Below are positions 9,365 to 21,781 of a stretch of DNA of 64,000 nt, piece by piece. The stretch lies in the NCBI GenBank assembly GCA_963855995.1, contig OY979717.1:7985290-8049289 (forward strand). The letters are read 5' to 3'. The position numbers were made by a program, and so were the translations under genes. The notes beneath the pieces were generated by a model. That model was not told where the DNA came from. It saw only the letters and a list, made by a program, of their open reading frames with translations, and did not search any database. Within the stretch, counting starts at the first letter, position 1. Every line of letters starts with the position of its first letter. Source of the DNA: Muricea muricata. Its lineage: Eukaryota > Cnidaria > Anthozoa > Malacalcyonacea > Plexauridae.

Positions 9365-9880
9365 AACGGTGCCCATCAAGGCGATGGGTACTCTAATAAA
9401 ACGTACCAAACAACGATAATTTAAAAAATTTTTGACCAAAAAGTCAATGCTTTGTGTCCTGTGTGACAGAGAAAAACAAGACAGTTAAAATATGACAGTA
9501 TTCCGCTATCAATCGCGTAAAGAACACCATGGGAAAAAAAAGGTAATGCAGAATAAATTTATTCTAGTCTTCAATGCTGAACAAGATCATCCTACTTTTT
9601 TCTTGCCGAAAATTAGATTTAACCATCAATGGAATTTTTCATCCACATCAATGAAAGTAATTTCTCAGCATTAACAAAGCGCTTTTAAACATAGACGTTA
9701 ATTTTTACGACGTTGAAAATCTCGCCACGTGGGACACAAACCAACAACCCTGAGATTAAAATTCTTAAGTTTTACTGCCTGAGTAATCGGGCAACGGTGC
9801 CCAGTTCGGCGATCAGTACTTAAGTAATTCGTCGTAAACAACAGTAATCTACAAAAATCTAAGGAAAACGTAGATGTTGG

Positions 9881-9953
9881 TGCGCTGTGTGAGGGTCGAA
9901 CTCACGACCTTTAGATTATGAGACTAACGCGCTACCTACTGCGCTAACAGCAC
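9881..9953 (-). tRNA. tRNA-Met(CAU) with swapped 3:70 pair
   Basis: Acceptor GTGCTGT pairs with ACAGCGC. C3-G70 of the other copies has become G3-C70, two changes 68 nt apart that keep the stem paired. The U2-G71 wobble is kept. This is the best sign in the window of selection on folding, though the 3:70 pair may also affect synthetase recognition. Confidence 0.94.
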
Positions 9954-10142
9954 TACTGGCACAAAGGTTAGGTTAGAAAAATCTATTTTTTTTATCAAAG
10001 AGTGAAGGCTAGAATACTAATTTTGTCTTATCAAAAACTAGTTTCAATGATCACCTAAAATTCTTCCATATGGATCATAACATTTTGCCCATGTCAAAAA
10101 AAAATATTTAAACAGAGACGTTTATCCTACCATGTTGCAAAT

Positions 10143-10215
10143 CGCCCAACGTGGGGCTCGAACCCACGACCCTGAGATTAAGAGTCTGATGGTCTACCGA
10201 CTGAGCTAGCCGGGC
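10143..10215 (-). tRNA. tRNA-Lys(CUU), class KE, probably impaired
   Basis: First of a recurring class with C28xC42 in the anticodon stem and C11xC24 in the D stem. Acceptor, anticodon and T arm are standard. Confidence 0.86.
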
Positions 10216-10730
10216 AACGGTGCCCATCAAGGCGATGGGTACTCTAATAAAACGTACCAAACAACGATAATTTACAAAATATTTAACAAAAAAATAAATG
10301 TTGGTGTGCTGTGTTACAAAGAAAAACAAGACTTTTAAATTATGATAGTATTCCGCTATCAATAGCGTTAAAACAACTGTGGCCACAAAAAGGTAATGCA
10401 GATTAAATTTAGTCTTGTCTTCAATGTTGAACAAGATCATCCTACTTTTTTCTTGCCGAAAATTAGATTTAACCATCAATGGAATTTTCAATCCACATCA
10501 ATGAAAGTAATTTCTTAGCATTAACAAAGCGCTTTTAAACATAGACGTTAATTTTTACGACGTTGAAAATCTCGCCACGTGGGACACAAACCAACAACCC
10601 TGAGATTAAGATTCTTAAGTTCTACTGCCTGAGTTATCCGGCAACGGTGCCCACTTCGGCGACCAGTACTTAAGTAATTCGTCCTAAACAACAGTAATCT
10701 AAAAAAATCTAAGGAAAACGTAGATGTTGG

Positions 10731-10803
10731 TGCCCTGTGTGAGGGTCGAACTCACGACCTTTAGATTATGAGACTAACGCGCTACCTACTGCGCTAACAG
10801 GGC
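10731..10803 (-). tRNA. Elongator tRNA-Met(CAU), class M0
   Basis: Best-paired class: acceptor GCCCTGT/ACAGGGC has seven Watson-Crick pairs, T loop TTCGACC and G-type variable loop. Confidence 0.97.
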
Positions 10804-10992
10804 TACTGGCACAAAGGTTAGTGTAGAAAAATCTATTTTTTTATCGAAGACTGAAGGCTAGCATACTAATTTTGTCTTATCAAAAATTAGTTTCAATGAT
10901 CACCTGAAATTTCTTCCAGATGGATCATAATATTTTGCCAATATAAACAAAAAATATTTGAACAGACACGTTTATCCTACCATGTTGCAAAT

Positions 10993-11065
10993 CGCCCAAC
11001 GTGGGGCTCGAACCCACGACCCTGAGATTACGAGTCTCATGCTCTACCGACTGAGCTTGCCGGGC
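10993..11065 (-). tRNA. tRNA-Lys body with CGU (Thr) anticodon
   Basis: The anticodon loop reads CTCGTAA: U35 has become G, so CUU (Lys) is now CGU, which would read ACG (Thr). U8 has also become A. Everything else is K0. U35 and U36 are main identity elements for lysyl-tRNA synthetase, so charging with lysine should fall. The U8 change argues for a decaying gene rather than a new function. Confidence 0.9.
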
Positions 11066-11580
11066 AACGGTGCCCATCAAGGCGATAGGTACTCTAATAA
11101 AACGTACCAAACAACGATAATTTAAACAATTTTTGACCAAAAAGTCAATGCTTTCTGTCCTGTGTGACAGAGAAAAACAACACAGTTAAAATATGACAGT
11201 ATTCCGCTATCAATCGCGTAAAGAACACTATGGGAAAAAAAAGGTAATGCAGAACAAATTTATTCTAGTCTTCAATGCTGAACAAGATCATCCTACTTTT
11301 CTCTTGCCGAAATTAGATTTAACCATCAATGGAATTTTTCATCCACATCAATGAAAGTAATTTCTCAGCATTAACAAAGCGCTTTTAAACATAGACGTTA
11401 ATTTTTACGACGTTGAAAATCTTGCCACGTGGGACACAAACCAACAACCCTGAGATTAAAATTCTTAAGTTTTACTGCCTGAGTAATCGGGCAACGGTGC
11501 CCAGTTCGGCGATCAGTACTTAAGTAATTTGTCGTAAACAACAGTAATCTACAAAAATCTAAGGAAAACGTAGATGTTGG

Positions 11581-11653
11581 TGCCCTGTGTGAGGGTCGAA
11601 CTCACGACCTTTAGATTATGAGACTAACGCGCTACCTACTGCGCTAACAGGGC
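11581..11653 (-). tRNA. Elongator tRNA-Met(CAU), class M0
   Basis: Fully paired acceptor; standard. Confidence 0.97.
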
Positions 11654-11842
11654 TACTGGCACAAAGGTTTGTGTAAAAAAATCTATTTTTTTATCAAAGA
11701 CTGAAAACTAGCATACTAATTTTGTCTTATCAAAAATTAGTTTCAATGATCACCTGAAATTTCTTCCATATGGATCATAATATTTTTCCAATGTAAACAA
11801 AAAATATTTGAACAGACACGTTTATCCTACCATGTTGCAAAT

Positions 11843-11915
11843 CGCCCAACGTGGGGCTTGAACCCACGACCCTGAGATTAAGAGTCTGATGGTCTACCGA
11901 CTGAGCTAGCCGGGC
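11843..11915 (-). tRNA. tRNA-Lys(CUU), class KE with TTCAAGC T loop
   Basis: C28xC42 and C11xC24 as at 10143, plus the T-loop G to A change seen in class KD. Confidence 0.85.
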
Positions 11916-12430
11916 AACGGTGCCCATCAAGGCGAAGGGTACTCTAATAAAACGTCACAAACAACGATAATTTACAAAATATTTAACAAAAAAATAAATG
12001 TTGGTGTGCTGTGTTACAAAGAAAAACAAGACATTTAAATTATGATAGTATTCCGCTATCAATCGCGTTAAAACAACTATGGACACAAAAAGGTAATGCA
12101 GATTAAATTTATTCTTGTCTTCAATGTTGAACAAGATCATCCTACTTTTTTCTTGCCGAAAATTAGATTTAACCATCAATGGAATTTTCCATCCACATCA
12201 ATGAAAGTAATTTCTCAGCATTAACAAAGCGCTTTTAAACATAGACGTTAATTTTTACGACGTTTAAAATCTCGCCACGTGGGACACAAACCAACATTCC
12301 TGAGATTAAGATTCTTAAGTTCTACTGCCTGAGTTATCGGGCAACGGTGCCCAGTTCGGCGATCAGTACTTAAGTAATTCGTCCTAAACAGCAGTAATCT
12401 ACAAAAATCTAAGGAAAACGTAGATGTTGG

Positions 12431-12503
12431 TGCCCTGTGTGAGTGTCGAACTCACGACCTTTAGATTATGAGACTAACGCGCTACCTACTGCGCTAACAG
12501 GGC
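12431..12503 (-). tRNA. Elongator tRNA-Met(CAU), class Me
   Basis: Fully paired acceptor; T loop TTCGACA (A60). Stems intact. Confidence 0.94.
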
Positions 12504-12692
12504 TACTGGCACAAAGGTTAGTGTAGAAAAATCTATTTTTTTATCAAAGACTGTAGGCTAGCATACTAATTTTGTCTTATCAAAAATTAGTTTCAATGAT
12601 CACCTGAAATTTCTTCCATATGGATCATAATATTTTGCCAATATCAACAAAAAATATTTGGACAGACACGTTTATCCTACCTTGTTGCAAAT

Positions 12693-12765
12693 CGCCCAAC
12701 GTGGGGCTCGAACCCACGACCCTGAGATTAAGAGTCTCATGCTCTACCGACTGAGCTAGCCGGGC
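12693..12765 (-). tRNA. tRNA-Lys(CUU), class K0
   Basis: Standard sequence. Confidence 0.97.
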
Positions 12766-13280
12766 AACGGTGCCCATCAAGGCGATGGGTACTCTAATAA
12801 AACGTACCAAACAACGATAATTTACAAAATTTTTGACTAAAAAGTCAATGCTGGTGTCCTGTGTGACAGAGAAAAACAAGACAGTTAAAATATGACAATA
12901 TTCCGCTATCAATCGCGTAAAGAACACTATGGGAAGAAAAAGGTAATGCAGAATAAATTTATTCCAGTCTTCAATGTTGAACAAGATCATCCTACTTTTC
13001 TTTTGCCGAAAATTAGATTTAACCATCAATGGAATTTTCCATCCACATCAATGAAAGTAATTTCTCAGAATTAACAAAGCGCTTTTAAACATAGACGTTA
13101 ATTTTTACGACGTTGAAAATCTCGCCACGTGGGACACAAACCAACAACCCTGAGATTAAGATTCTTAAGTTCTACTGCCTGAGTTATCGGGCAACGGTGC
13201 CCAGTTCGGCGATCAGTACTTAAGTAATTCGTCCTAAACAACAGTAATCTACAAAAATCTAAGAAAAACGTAGATGTTGG

Positions 13281-13353
13281 TGCCCTGTGTGAGGGTCGAA
13301 CTCACGACCTTTAGATTATGAGACTAACGCGCTACCTACTGCGCTAACAGGGC
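13281..13353 (-). tRNA. Elongator tRNA-Met(CAU), class M0
   Basis: Fully paired; the terminator here has T5 in place of T4. Confidence 0.97.
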
Positions 13354-13542
13354 TACTGGCACAAAGGTTAGTGTAGAAAAATCTATTTTTTTATCAAAGA
13401 CTGTAGGCTAGCATACTAATTTTGTCTTATCAAAAATTAGTTTCAATGATCACCTGAAATTTCTTCCATATGGATCATAATATTTTGCCAATATCAACAA
13501 AAAATATTTGGACAGACACGTTTATCCTACCTTGTTGCAAAT

Positions 13543-13615
13543 CGCCCAACGTGGGGCTCGAACCCACGACCCTGAGATTAAGAGTCTCATGCTCTACCGA
13601 CTGAGCTAGCCGGGC
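13543..13615 (-). tRNA. tRNA-Lys(CUU), class K0
   Basis: Standard sequence; its unit is nearly identical to the previous one. Confidence 0.97.
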
Positions 13616-14130
13616 AACGGTGCCCATCAAGGCGATGGGTACTCTAATAAAACGTACCAAACAACGATAATTTACAAAATTTTTGACTAAAAAGTCAATG
13701 CTGGTATCCTGTGTGACAGAGAAAAACAAGACAGTTAAAATATGACAATATTCCGCTATCAATCGCGTAAAGAACACTATGGGAAGAAAAAGGTAATGCA
13801 GAATAAATTTATTCCAGTCTTCAATGTTGAACAAGATCATCCTACTTTTCTTTTGCCGAAAATTAGATTTAACCATCAATGGAATTTTCCATCCACATCA
13901 ATGAAAGTAATTTCTCAGAATTAACAAAGCGCTTTTAAACATAGACGTTAATTTTTACGACGTTGAAAATCTCGCCACGTGGGACACAAACCAACAACCC
14001 TGAGATTAAGATTCTTAAGTTCTACTGCCTGCGTTATCGGGCAACGGTGCCCAGTTCGGCGATCAGTACTTAAGTAATTCGTCCTAAACAACAGTAATCT
14101 ACAAAAATCTAAGAAAAACGTAGATGTTGG

Positions 14131-14203
14131 TGCCCTGTGTGAGGGTCGAACTCACGACCTTTAGATTATGAGACTAACGCGCTACCTACTGCGCTAACAG
14201 GAC
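14131..14203 (-). tRNA. Elongator tRNA-Met(CAU), class Ma
   Basis: U2-G71 wobble; standard otherwise. Confidence 0.95.
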
Positions 14204-14392
14204 TACTGCCACAAAGGTTAGCTTAGAAAAATCTATTTTTTTTATCAAAGACTGAAGGCTAGAATACTAATTTTGTCTTATCAAAAACTAGTTTCAATGA
14301 TCACCTAAAATTCTTCCATATGGATCATAACATTTTGCCCATGTCAAAAAAAAATATTTAAACAGAGACGTTCATCCTACCATGTTGCAAAT

Positions 14393-14465
14393 CACCCAAA
14401 GTGGGGCTTGAACCCACGGCCCTGAGATTAAGAGTCTGATGCTCTACCGACTGAGCTAGCCGGGC
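14393..14465 (-). tRNA. tRNA-Lys(CUU), class KD, probably impaired
   Basis: Same changes as the 8442 copy. Confidence 0.85.
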
Positions 14466-14981
14466 AACGGTGCCCATCAAGGCGATGGGTACTCTAATAA
14501 AACGTACCAAACAACGATAATTTACAAAATATTTAACAAAAAAAATAAATGTTGGTGTGCTGTGTTACAAAGAAAAACAAGACATTTAAATTATGATAGT
14601 ATTCCGCTATCAATCGCGTTAAAACAACTGTGGCCACAAAAAGGTAATGCAGATTAAATTTATTCTTGTCTTCAATGTTGAACAAGATCATCCTACTTTT
14701 TTCTTGCCGAAAATTAGATTTAACCATCAATGGAATTTTCCATCCACATCAATGAAAGTAATTTCTTAGCATTAACAAAGCGCTTTTAAACATAGACGTT
14801 AATTTTTACGACGTTGAAAATCTCGCCACGTGGGACACAAACCAACAACCCTGAGATTAAGATTCTTAAGTTCTACTGCCTGAGTTATCCGGCAACGGTG
14901 CCCACTTCGGCAACCAGTACTTAAGTAATTCGTCCTAAACAACAGTAATCTAAAAAAATCTAAGGAAAACGTAGATGTTGG

Positions 14982-15054
14982 TGCCCTGTGTGAGGGTCGA
15001 ACTCACGACCTTTAGATTATGAGACTAACGCGCTACCTACTGCGCTAACAGGGC
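14982..15054 (-). tRNA. Elongator tRNA-Met(CAU), class M0
   Basis: Fully paired acceptor. Confidence 0.97.
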
Positions 15055-15243
15055 TACTGGCACAAAGGTTTGTGTAGAAAAATCTATTTTTTTATCAAAG
15101 ACTGAAGGCTAGCATACTAATTTTGTCTTATCAAAAATTAGTTTCAATGATCACCTGAAATTTCTTCCATATGGATCATAATATTTTTCCAATGTAAACA
15201 AAAAATATTTAAACAGAGACGTTCATCCTACCATGTTGCAAAT

Positions 15244-15316
15244 CGCCCAACGTGGGGCTCGAACCCACGACCCTGAGATTAAGAGTCTCATGCTCTACCG
15301 ACTGAGGTAGCCGGGC
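15244..15316 (-). tRNA. tRNA-Lys(CUU), G10 to C
   Basis: C10xC25 mismatch at the end of the D stem, which also damages the A box (TACC for TAGC). Otherwise K0. Confidence 0.88.
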
Positions 15317-15831
15317 AACGGTGGCCATCAAGGCGATGGGTACTCTAATAAAACGTACCAAACAACGATAATTTACAAAATATTTAACAAAAAAATAAAT
15401 GTTGGTGTGCTGTGTTACAAACAAAAACAAGACATTTAAATTATGACATTATTCCGCTATCAATCGGGTTAAAACAACTATGGCCACAAAAAGGTAATGC
15501 AGATTAAATTTTTTCTTGTCTTCAATGTTGAACAAGATCATCCTACTTTTTTCTTGCCGAAAATTAGATTTAACCATCAATGGAATTTTCCATCCACATC
15601 AATGAAAGTAATTTCTCAGCATTAACAAAGCGTTTTTAAACATAGACGTTAATTTTTACGACGTTGAAAATCTCGCCACGTGGGACACAAACCATTAACC
15701 CTGAGATTAAGATTCTTAAGTTCTACTGCCTGAGTTATCCGGCAACGGTGCCCACTTCGGCGACCAGTACTTAAGTAATTCGTCCTAAACAACAGTAATC
15801 TAAAAAAATCTAAGGAAAACGTACATGTTGG

Positions 15832-15904
15832 TGCCCTGTGTGAGAGTCGAACTCACGATCTTTAGATTATGAGACTAACGCGCTACCTACTGCGCTAACA
15901 GGGC
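15832..15904 (-). tRNA. Elongator tRNA-Met(CAU), class Mb
   Basis: Fully paired acceptor with U60; 12750-bp-offset twin of the 3082 copy. Confidence 0.95.
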
Positions 15905-16093
15905 TACTGGCACAAAGGTTAGTGTAGAAAAATCTATTTTTTTATCAAAGACTGAAGGCTAGCATACTAATTTTGTCTTATCAAAAATTAGTTTCAATGA
16001 TCACCTGAAATTTCTTCCATATGGATCATAATATTTTGCCAATATCAACAAAAAATATTTGAACAGACACGTTTATCCTACCTTGTTGCAAAT

Positions 16094-16166
16094 CGCCCAA
16101 CGTGGGGCTCGAACCCACGACCCTGAGATTAAGAGTCTCATGCTCTACCGACTGAGCTAGCCGGGC
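16094..16166 (-). tRNA. tRNA-Lys(CUU), class K0
   Basis: Standard sequence; twin of the 3344 copy. Confidence 0.97.
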
Positions 16167-16681
16167 AACGGTGCCCATCAAGGCGATGGGTACTCTAATA
16201 AAACGTACCAAACAACGATAATTTACAAAATTTTTGACTAAAAAGTCAATGCTGGTGTCCTGTGTGACAGAGAAAAACAAGACAGTTAAAATATGACGGT
16301 ATTCCGCTATCAATCCCGTAAAGAACACTATGGGAAGAAAAAGGTAATGCAGAATAAATTTATTCTAGTCTTCAATGCTGAACAAGATCATCCTACTTTC
16401 CTCTTGCCGAAAATTAGATTTAACCATCAATGGAATTTTCCATCCACATCAATGAAAGTAATTTCTCAGCATTAACAAAGCGCTTTTAAACATAGACGTT
16501 AATTTTTACGACGTTTAAAATCTCGCCACGTGGGACACAAACCAACATTCCTGAGATTAAGATTCTTAAGTTCTACTGCCTGAGTTATCGGGCAACGGTG
16601 CCCAGTTCGGCGATCAGTATTTAAGTAAATCGTCCTAAACAACAGTAATCTACAAAAATCTAAGGAAAACGTAGATGTTGG

Positions 16682-16754
16682 TGCCCTGTGTGAGGGTCGA
16701 ACTCACGACCTTTAGATTATGAGACTAACGCGCTACCTACTGCGCTAACAGGAC
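16682..16754 (-). tRNA. Elongator tRNA-Met(CAU), class Ma
   Basis: U2-G71 wobble. Confidence 0.95.
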
Positions 16755-16943
16755 TACTGGCACAAAGGTTAGGTTAGAAAAATCTATTTTTTTTATCAAA
16801 GACTTAAGGCTAGAATACTAATTTTGTCTTATCAAAAACTAGTTTCAATGATCACCTAAAATTCTTCCATATGGATCATAACATTTTGCCCATCTCAAAA
16901 AAAAATATTTAAACAGAGACGTTCATCCTACCATGTTGCAAAT

Positions 16944-17016
16944 CGCCCACCGTGGGGCTCGAACCCACGACCCTGAGATTAAGAGTCTCATGCTCTACCG
17001 ACTGAGCTAGCCGGGC
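16944..17016 (-). tRNA. tRNA-Lys(CUU), U67 to G
   Basis: The 3' acceptor strand reads GGTGGGC, turning the G6-U67 pair into a G6xG67 mismatch. Otherwise K0. Confidence 0.9.
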
Positions 17017-17531
17017 AACGGTGGCCATCAAGGCGATGGGTACTCTAATAAAACGTCACAAACAACGATAATTTACAAAATATTTAACAAAAAAATAAAT
17101 GTTGGTGTGCTGTGTTACAAACAAAAACAAGACATTTAAATTATGACATTATTCCGCTATCAATCGGGTTAAAACAACTATGGCCACAAAAAGGTAATGC
17201 AGATTAAATTTTTTCTTGTCTTCAATGTTGAACAAGATCATCCTACTTTTTTCTTGCCGAAAATTAGATTTAACCATCAATGGAATTTTCCATCCACATC
17301 AATGAAAGTAATTTCTCAGCATTAACAAAGCGTTTTTAAACATAGACGTTAATTTTTACGACGTTGAAAATCTCGCCACGTGGGACACAAACCATTAACG
17401 CTGAGATTAAGATTCTTAAGTTCTACTGCCTGAGTTATCCGGCAACGGTGCCCACTTCGGCGACCAGTACTTAAGTAATTCGTCCTAAACAACAGTAATC
17501 TAAAAAAATCTAAGGAAAACGTACATGTTGG

Positions 17532-17604
17532 TGCCCTGTGTGAGAGTCGAACTCACGATCTTTAGATTATGAGACTAACGCGCTACCTACTGCGCTAACA
17601 GGGC
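17532..17604 (-). tRNA. Elongator tRNA-Met(CAU), class Mb
   Basis: Fully paired acceptor with U60. Confidence 0.95.
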
Positions 17605-17793
17605 TACTGGCACAAAGGTTAGTGTAGAAAAATCTATTTTTTTATCAAAGACTGAAGGCTAGCATACTAATTTTGTCTTATCAAAAATTAGTTTCAATGA
17701 TCACCTGAAATTTCTTCCAGATGGATCATAATATTTTGCCAATATAAACAAAAAATATTTGAACAGACACGTTTATCCTACCATGTTGCAAAT

Positions 17794-17866
17794 CGCCCAA
17801 CGTGGGGCTCGAACCCACGACCCTGAGATTAAGAGTCTCATGCTCTACCGACTGAGCTAGCCGGGC
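17794..17866 (-). tRNA. tRNA-Lys(CUU), class K0
   Basis: Standard sequence; upstream hairpin arm changed to GATAGG. Confidence 0.97.
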
Positions 17867-18382
17867 AACGGTGCCCATCAAGGCGATAGGTACTCTAATA
17901 AAACGTACCAAACAACGATAATTTAAACAATTTTTGACCAAAAAGTCAATGCTTTGTGTCCTGTGTGACAGAGAAAAAAAAGACAGTTAAAATATGACAG
18001 TATTCCGCTATCAATCGCGTAAAGAACACTATGGGAAAAAAAAGGTAATGCAGAATAAATTTATTCTAGTCTTAAAGGCTGAACAAGATCATCCTACTTT
18101 TCTCTTGCCGAAAATTAGATTTAACAATCAATGGAATTTTTCATCCACATCAATGAAAGTAATTTCTCAGCATTAACAAAGCGCTTTTAAACATAGACGT
18201 TAATTTTTACGACGTTGAAAATCTCGCCACGTGGGACACAAACCAACAACCCTGAGATTAAGATTCTTAAGTTCTACTGCCTGAGTTATCGGGCAACGGT
18301 GCCCAGTTCGGCGATAAGTACTTAAGTAATTCGTCCTAAACAACAGAAATCTACAAAAATCTAAGGAAAACGTAGATGTTGG

Positions 18383-18455
18383 TGCCCTGTGTGAGGGTCG
18401 AACTCACGACCTTTAGATTATGAGACTAACGCGCTACCTACTGCGCTAACAGGAC
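18383..18455 (-). tRNA. Elongator tRNA-Met(CAU), class Ma
   Basis: U2-G71 wobble. This unit is 851 bp. Confidence 0.95.
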
Positions 18456-18643
18456 TACTGGCACAAAGGTTAGGTTAGAAAAATCTATTTTTTTTATCAA
18501 AGAGTGAAGGCTAGAATACTAATTTTGTCTTATCAAAAACTAGTTTCAATGATCACCTAAAATCTTCCATATGGATCATAACATTTTGCCCATGTCAAAA
18601 AAAAATATTTAAACAGAGACGTTTATCCTACCATGTTGCAAAT

Positions 18644-18716
18644 CGCCCAACGTGGGGCTCGAACCCACGACCCTGAGATTAAGAGTCTGATGCTCTACCG
18701 ACTGAGCTAGCCGGGC
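18644..18716 (-). tRNA. tRNA-Lys(CUU), class KF
   Basis: First of a class with one fault, C28xC42 in the anticodon stem. It looks like the precursor of KE and KD. Confidence 0.88.
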
Positions 18717-19231
18717 AACGGTGCCCATCAAGGCGATGGGTACTCTAATAAAACGTACCAAATAACGATAATTTACAAAATATTTAACAAAAAAATAAAT
18801 GTTGGTGTGCTGTGTTACAAAGAAAAACAAGACATTTAAATTATGATAGTATTCCGCTGTCAATCGGGTTAAAACAACTATGGCCACAAAAAGGTAATGC
18901 AGATTAAATTTATTCTTGTCTTCAATGTTGAACAAGATCATCCTACTTTTTTCTTGCCGAAAATTAGATTTAACCATCAATGGAATTTTCCATCCACATC
19001 AATGAAAGTAATTTCTCAGCATTAACAAAGCGCTTTTAAACATAGACGTTAATTTTTACGACGTTGAAAATCTCGCCACGTGGGACACAAACTAACAACC
19101 CTGAGATTAAGATTCTTAAGTTCTACTGCCTGAGTTATCCGGCAACGGTGCCCACTTCGGCGACCAGTACTTAAGTAATTCGTCCTAAACAACAGTAATC
19201 TAAAAAAATCTAAGGAAAACGTACATGTTGG

Positions 19232-19304
19232 TGCCTTGTGTGAGGGTCGAACTCACGACCTTTAGATTATGAGACTAACGCGCTACCTACTGCGCTAACA
19301 GGGC
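19232..19304 (-). tRNA. Elongator tRNA-Met(CAU), class Mc
   Basis: C4xA69 mismatch as at 9030. Confidence 0.9.
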
Positions 19305-19493
19305 TACTGGCACAAAGGTTTGTGTAGAAAAATCTATTTTTTTATCAAAGACTTAAGGCTAGCATACTAATTTTGTCTTATCAAAAATTAGTTTCAATGA
19401 TCACCCGAAATTTCTTCCATATGGATCATAATATTTTGCCAATATAAACAAAAAATATTTGAACAGACACGTTTATCCTACCATGTTGCAAAT

Positions 19494-19566
19494 CGCCCAA
19501 CGTGGGGCTCGAACCCACGACCCTGAGATTAAGAGTCTCATGCTCTACCGACTGAGCTAGCCGGGC
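19494..19566 (-). tRNA. tRNA-Lys(CUU), class K0
   Basis: Standard sequence; upstream hairpin arm reads GACCATC. Confidence 0.97.
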
Positions 19567-20081
19567 AACGGTGACCATCAAGGCGATGGGTACTCTAATA
19601 AAACGTACCAAACAACGATAATTTACAAAATATTTAACAAAAAAATAAATGTTGGTGTGCTCTGTTACAAAAAAAAACAAGACATTTAATTTATGATAGT
19701 ATTCCGCTATCAATCGCGTTAAAAAAACTATGGCCACAAAAAGGTAATGCAGATTAAATTTATTCTTGTCTTCAATGTTGAACAAGATCATCCTACTTTT
19801 TTCTTGCCGAAAATTAGATTTAACCATCAATGGAATTTTCCATCCACATCAATGAAAGTAATTTCTCAGCATTAACAAAGCGCTTTTAAACATAGACGTT
19901 AATTTTTACGACGTTGAAAATCTCGCCACGTGGGACACAAACCAACAACCCTGAGATTAAGATTCTTAAGTTCTACTGCCTGAGTTATCGGGCAACGGTG
20001 CCCAGTTCGGCGATCAGTACTTAAGTAATTCGTCGTAAACAACAGTAATCTACAAAAATCTAAGGAAAACGTAGATGTTGG

Positions 20082-20154
20082 TGCCCTGTGTGAGGGTCGA
20101 ACTCACGACCTTTAGATTATGAGACTATCGCGCTACCTATTGCGCTAACTGGAC
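20082..20154 (-). tRNA. tRNA-Met(CAU), class Mf, probably dead
   Basis: Three damaging changes: A5xA68 in the acceptor, A15 in place of G15 (loss of the 15-48 pair) and A27xA43 at the top of the anticodon stem. The U2-G71 wobble is also present and the 5' flank has changed (GCTTAAAGG). Confidence 0.82.
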
Positions 20155-20343
20155 TACTGGCTTAAAGGTTAGGTTAGAAAAATCTATTTTTTTTATCAAA
20201 GACTGAAGGCTAGAATACTAATTTTGTCTTATCAAAAACTAGTTTCAATGATCACCTAAAATTCTTCCATATGGATCATAACATTTTTCCCATGTCAAAA
20301 AAAAATATTTAAACAGAGACGTTCATCCTACCATGTTGCAAAT

Positions 20344-20416
20344 CGCCCAACGTGGGGCTCGAACCCACGACCCTGAGATTAAGAGTCTGATGGTCTACCG
20401 ACTGAGCTAGCCGGGC
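20344..20416 (-). tRNA. tRNA-Lys(CUU), class KE
   Basis: C28xC42 and C11xC24; acceptor and T arm standard. Confidence 0.86.
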
Positions 20417-20931
20417 AACGGTGCCCATCAAGGCGAAGGGTACTCTAATAAAACGTCACAAACAACGATAATTTACAAAATATTTAACAAAAAAATAAAT
20501 GTTGGTGTGCTGTGTTACAAAGAAAAACAAGACATTTAAATTATGATAGTATTCCGCTATCAATCGCGTTAAAACAACTATGGCCACAAAAAGGTAATGC
20601 AGATTAAATTTATTCTTGTCTTCAATGTTGAACAAGATCATCCTACTTTTTTCTTGCCGAAAATTAGATTTAACCATCAATGGAATTTTCCATCCACATC
20701 AATGAAAGTAATTTCTCAGCATTAACAAAGCGCTTTTAAACATAGACGTTAATTTTTACGACGTTTAAAATCTCGCCACGTGGGACACAAACCAACATTC
20801 CTGAGATTAAGATTCTTAAGTTCTACTGCCTGAGTTATCGGGCAACGGTGCCCAGTTCGGCGATCAGTACTTAAGTAATTCGTCCTAAACAGCAGTAATC
20901 TACAAAAATCTAAGGAAAACGTAGATGTTGG

Positions 20932-21004
20932 TGCCCTGTGTGAGTGTCGAACTCACGACCTTTAGATTATGAGACTAACGCGCTACCTACTGCGCTAACA
21001 GGGC
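20932..21004 (-). tRNA. Elongator tRNA-Met(CAU), class Me
   Basis: A60 in the T loop, fully paired acceptor. Confidence 0.94.
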
Positions 21005-21193
21005 TACTGGCAAAAAGGTTAGTGTAGAAAAATCTATTTTTTTATCAAAGACTGTAGGCTAGCATACTAATTTTGTCTTATCAAAAATTAGTTTCAATGA
21101 TCACCTGAAATTTCTTCCATATGGATCATAATATTTTGCCAATATCAACAAAAAATATTTGGACAGACACGTTTATCCTACCTTGTTGAAAAT

Positions 21194-21266
21194 CGCCCAA
21201 CGTGGGGCTCGAACCCACGACCCTGAGATTAAGAGTCTCATGCTCTACCGACTGAGCTAGCCGGGC
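21194..21266 (-). tRNA. tRNA-Lys(CUU), class K0
   Basis: Standard sequence; 3' flank TTGAAAAT instead of TTGCAAAT. Confidence 0.97.
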
Positions 21267-21781
21267 AACGGTGCCCATCAAGGCGATGGGTACTCTAATA
21301 AAACGTACCAAACAACGATAATTTACAAAATTTTTGACTAAAAAGTCAATGCTGGTGTCCTGTGTGACAGAGAAAAACAAGACAGTTAAAATATGACAAT
21401 ATTCCGCTATCAATCGCGTAAAGAACACTATGGGAAGAAAAAGGTAATGCAGAATAAATTTATTCCAGTCTTCAATGTTGAACAAGATCATCCTACTTTT
21501 CTTTTGTCGAAAATTAGATTTAACCATCAATGGAATTTTCCATCCACATCAATGAAAGTAATTTCTCAGAATTAACAAAGCGCTTTTAAACATAGACGTT
21601 AATTTTTACGACGTTGAAAATCTCGCCACGTGGGACACAAACCAACAACCCTGAGATTAAGATTCTTAAGTTCTACTGCCTGAGTTATCGGGCAACGGTG
21701 CCCAGTTCGGCGATCAGTACTTAAGTAATTCGTCCTAAACAACAGTAATCTACAAAAATCTAAGAAAAACGTAGATGTTGG

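Noticed and set aside
10993..11065. Genuine tRNA-Thr(CGU) gene
   Set aside because: Apart from the anticodon base and U8 the sequence is that of tRNA-Lys; no threonine-type body.
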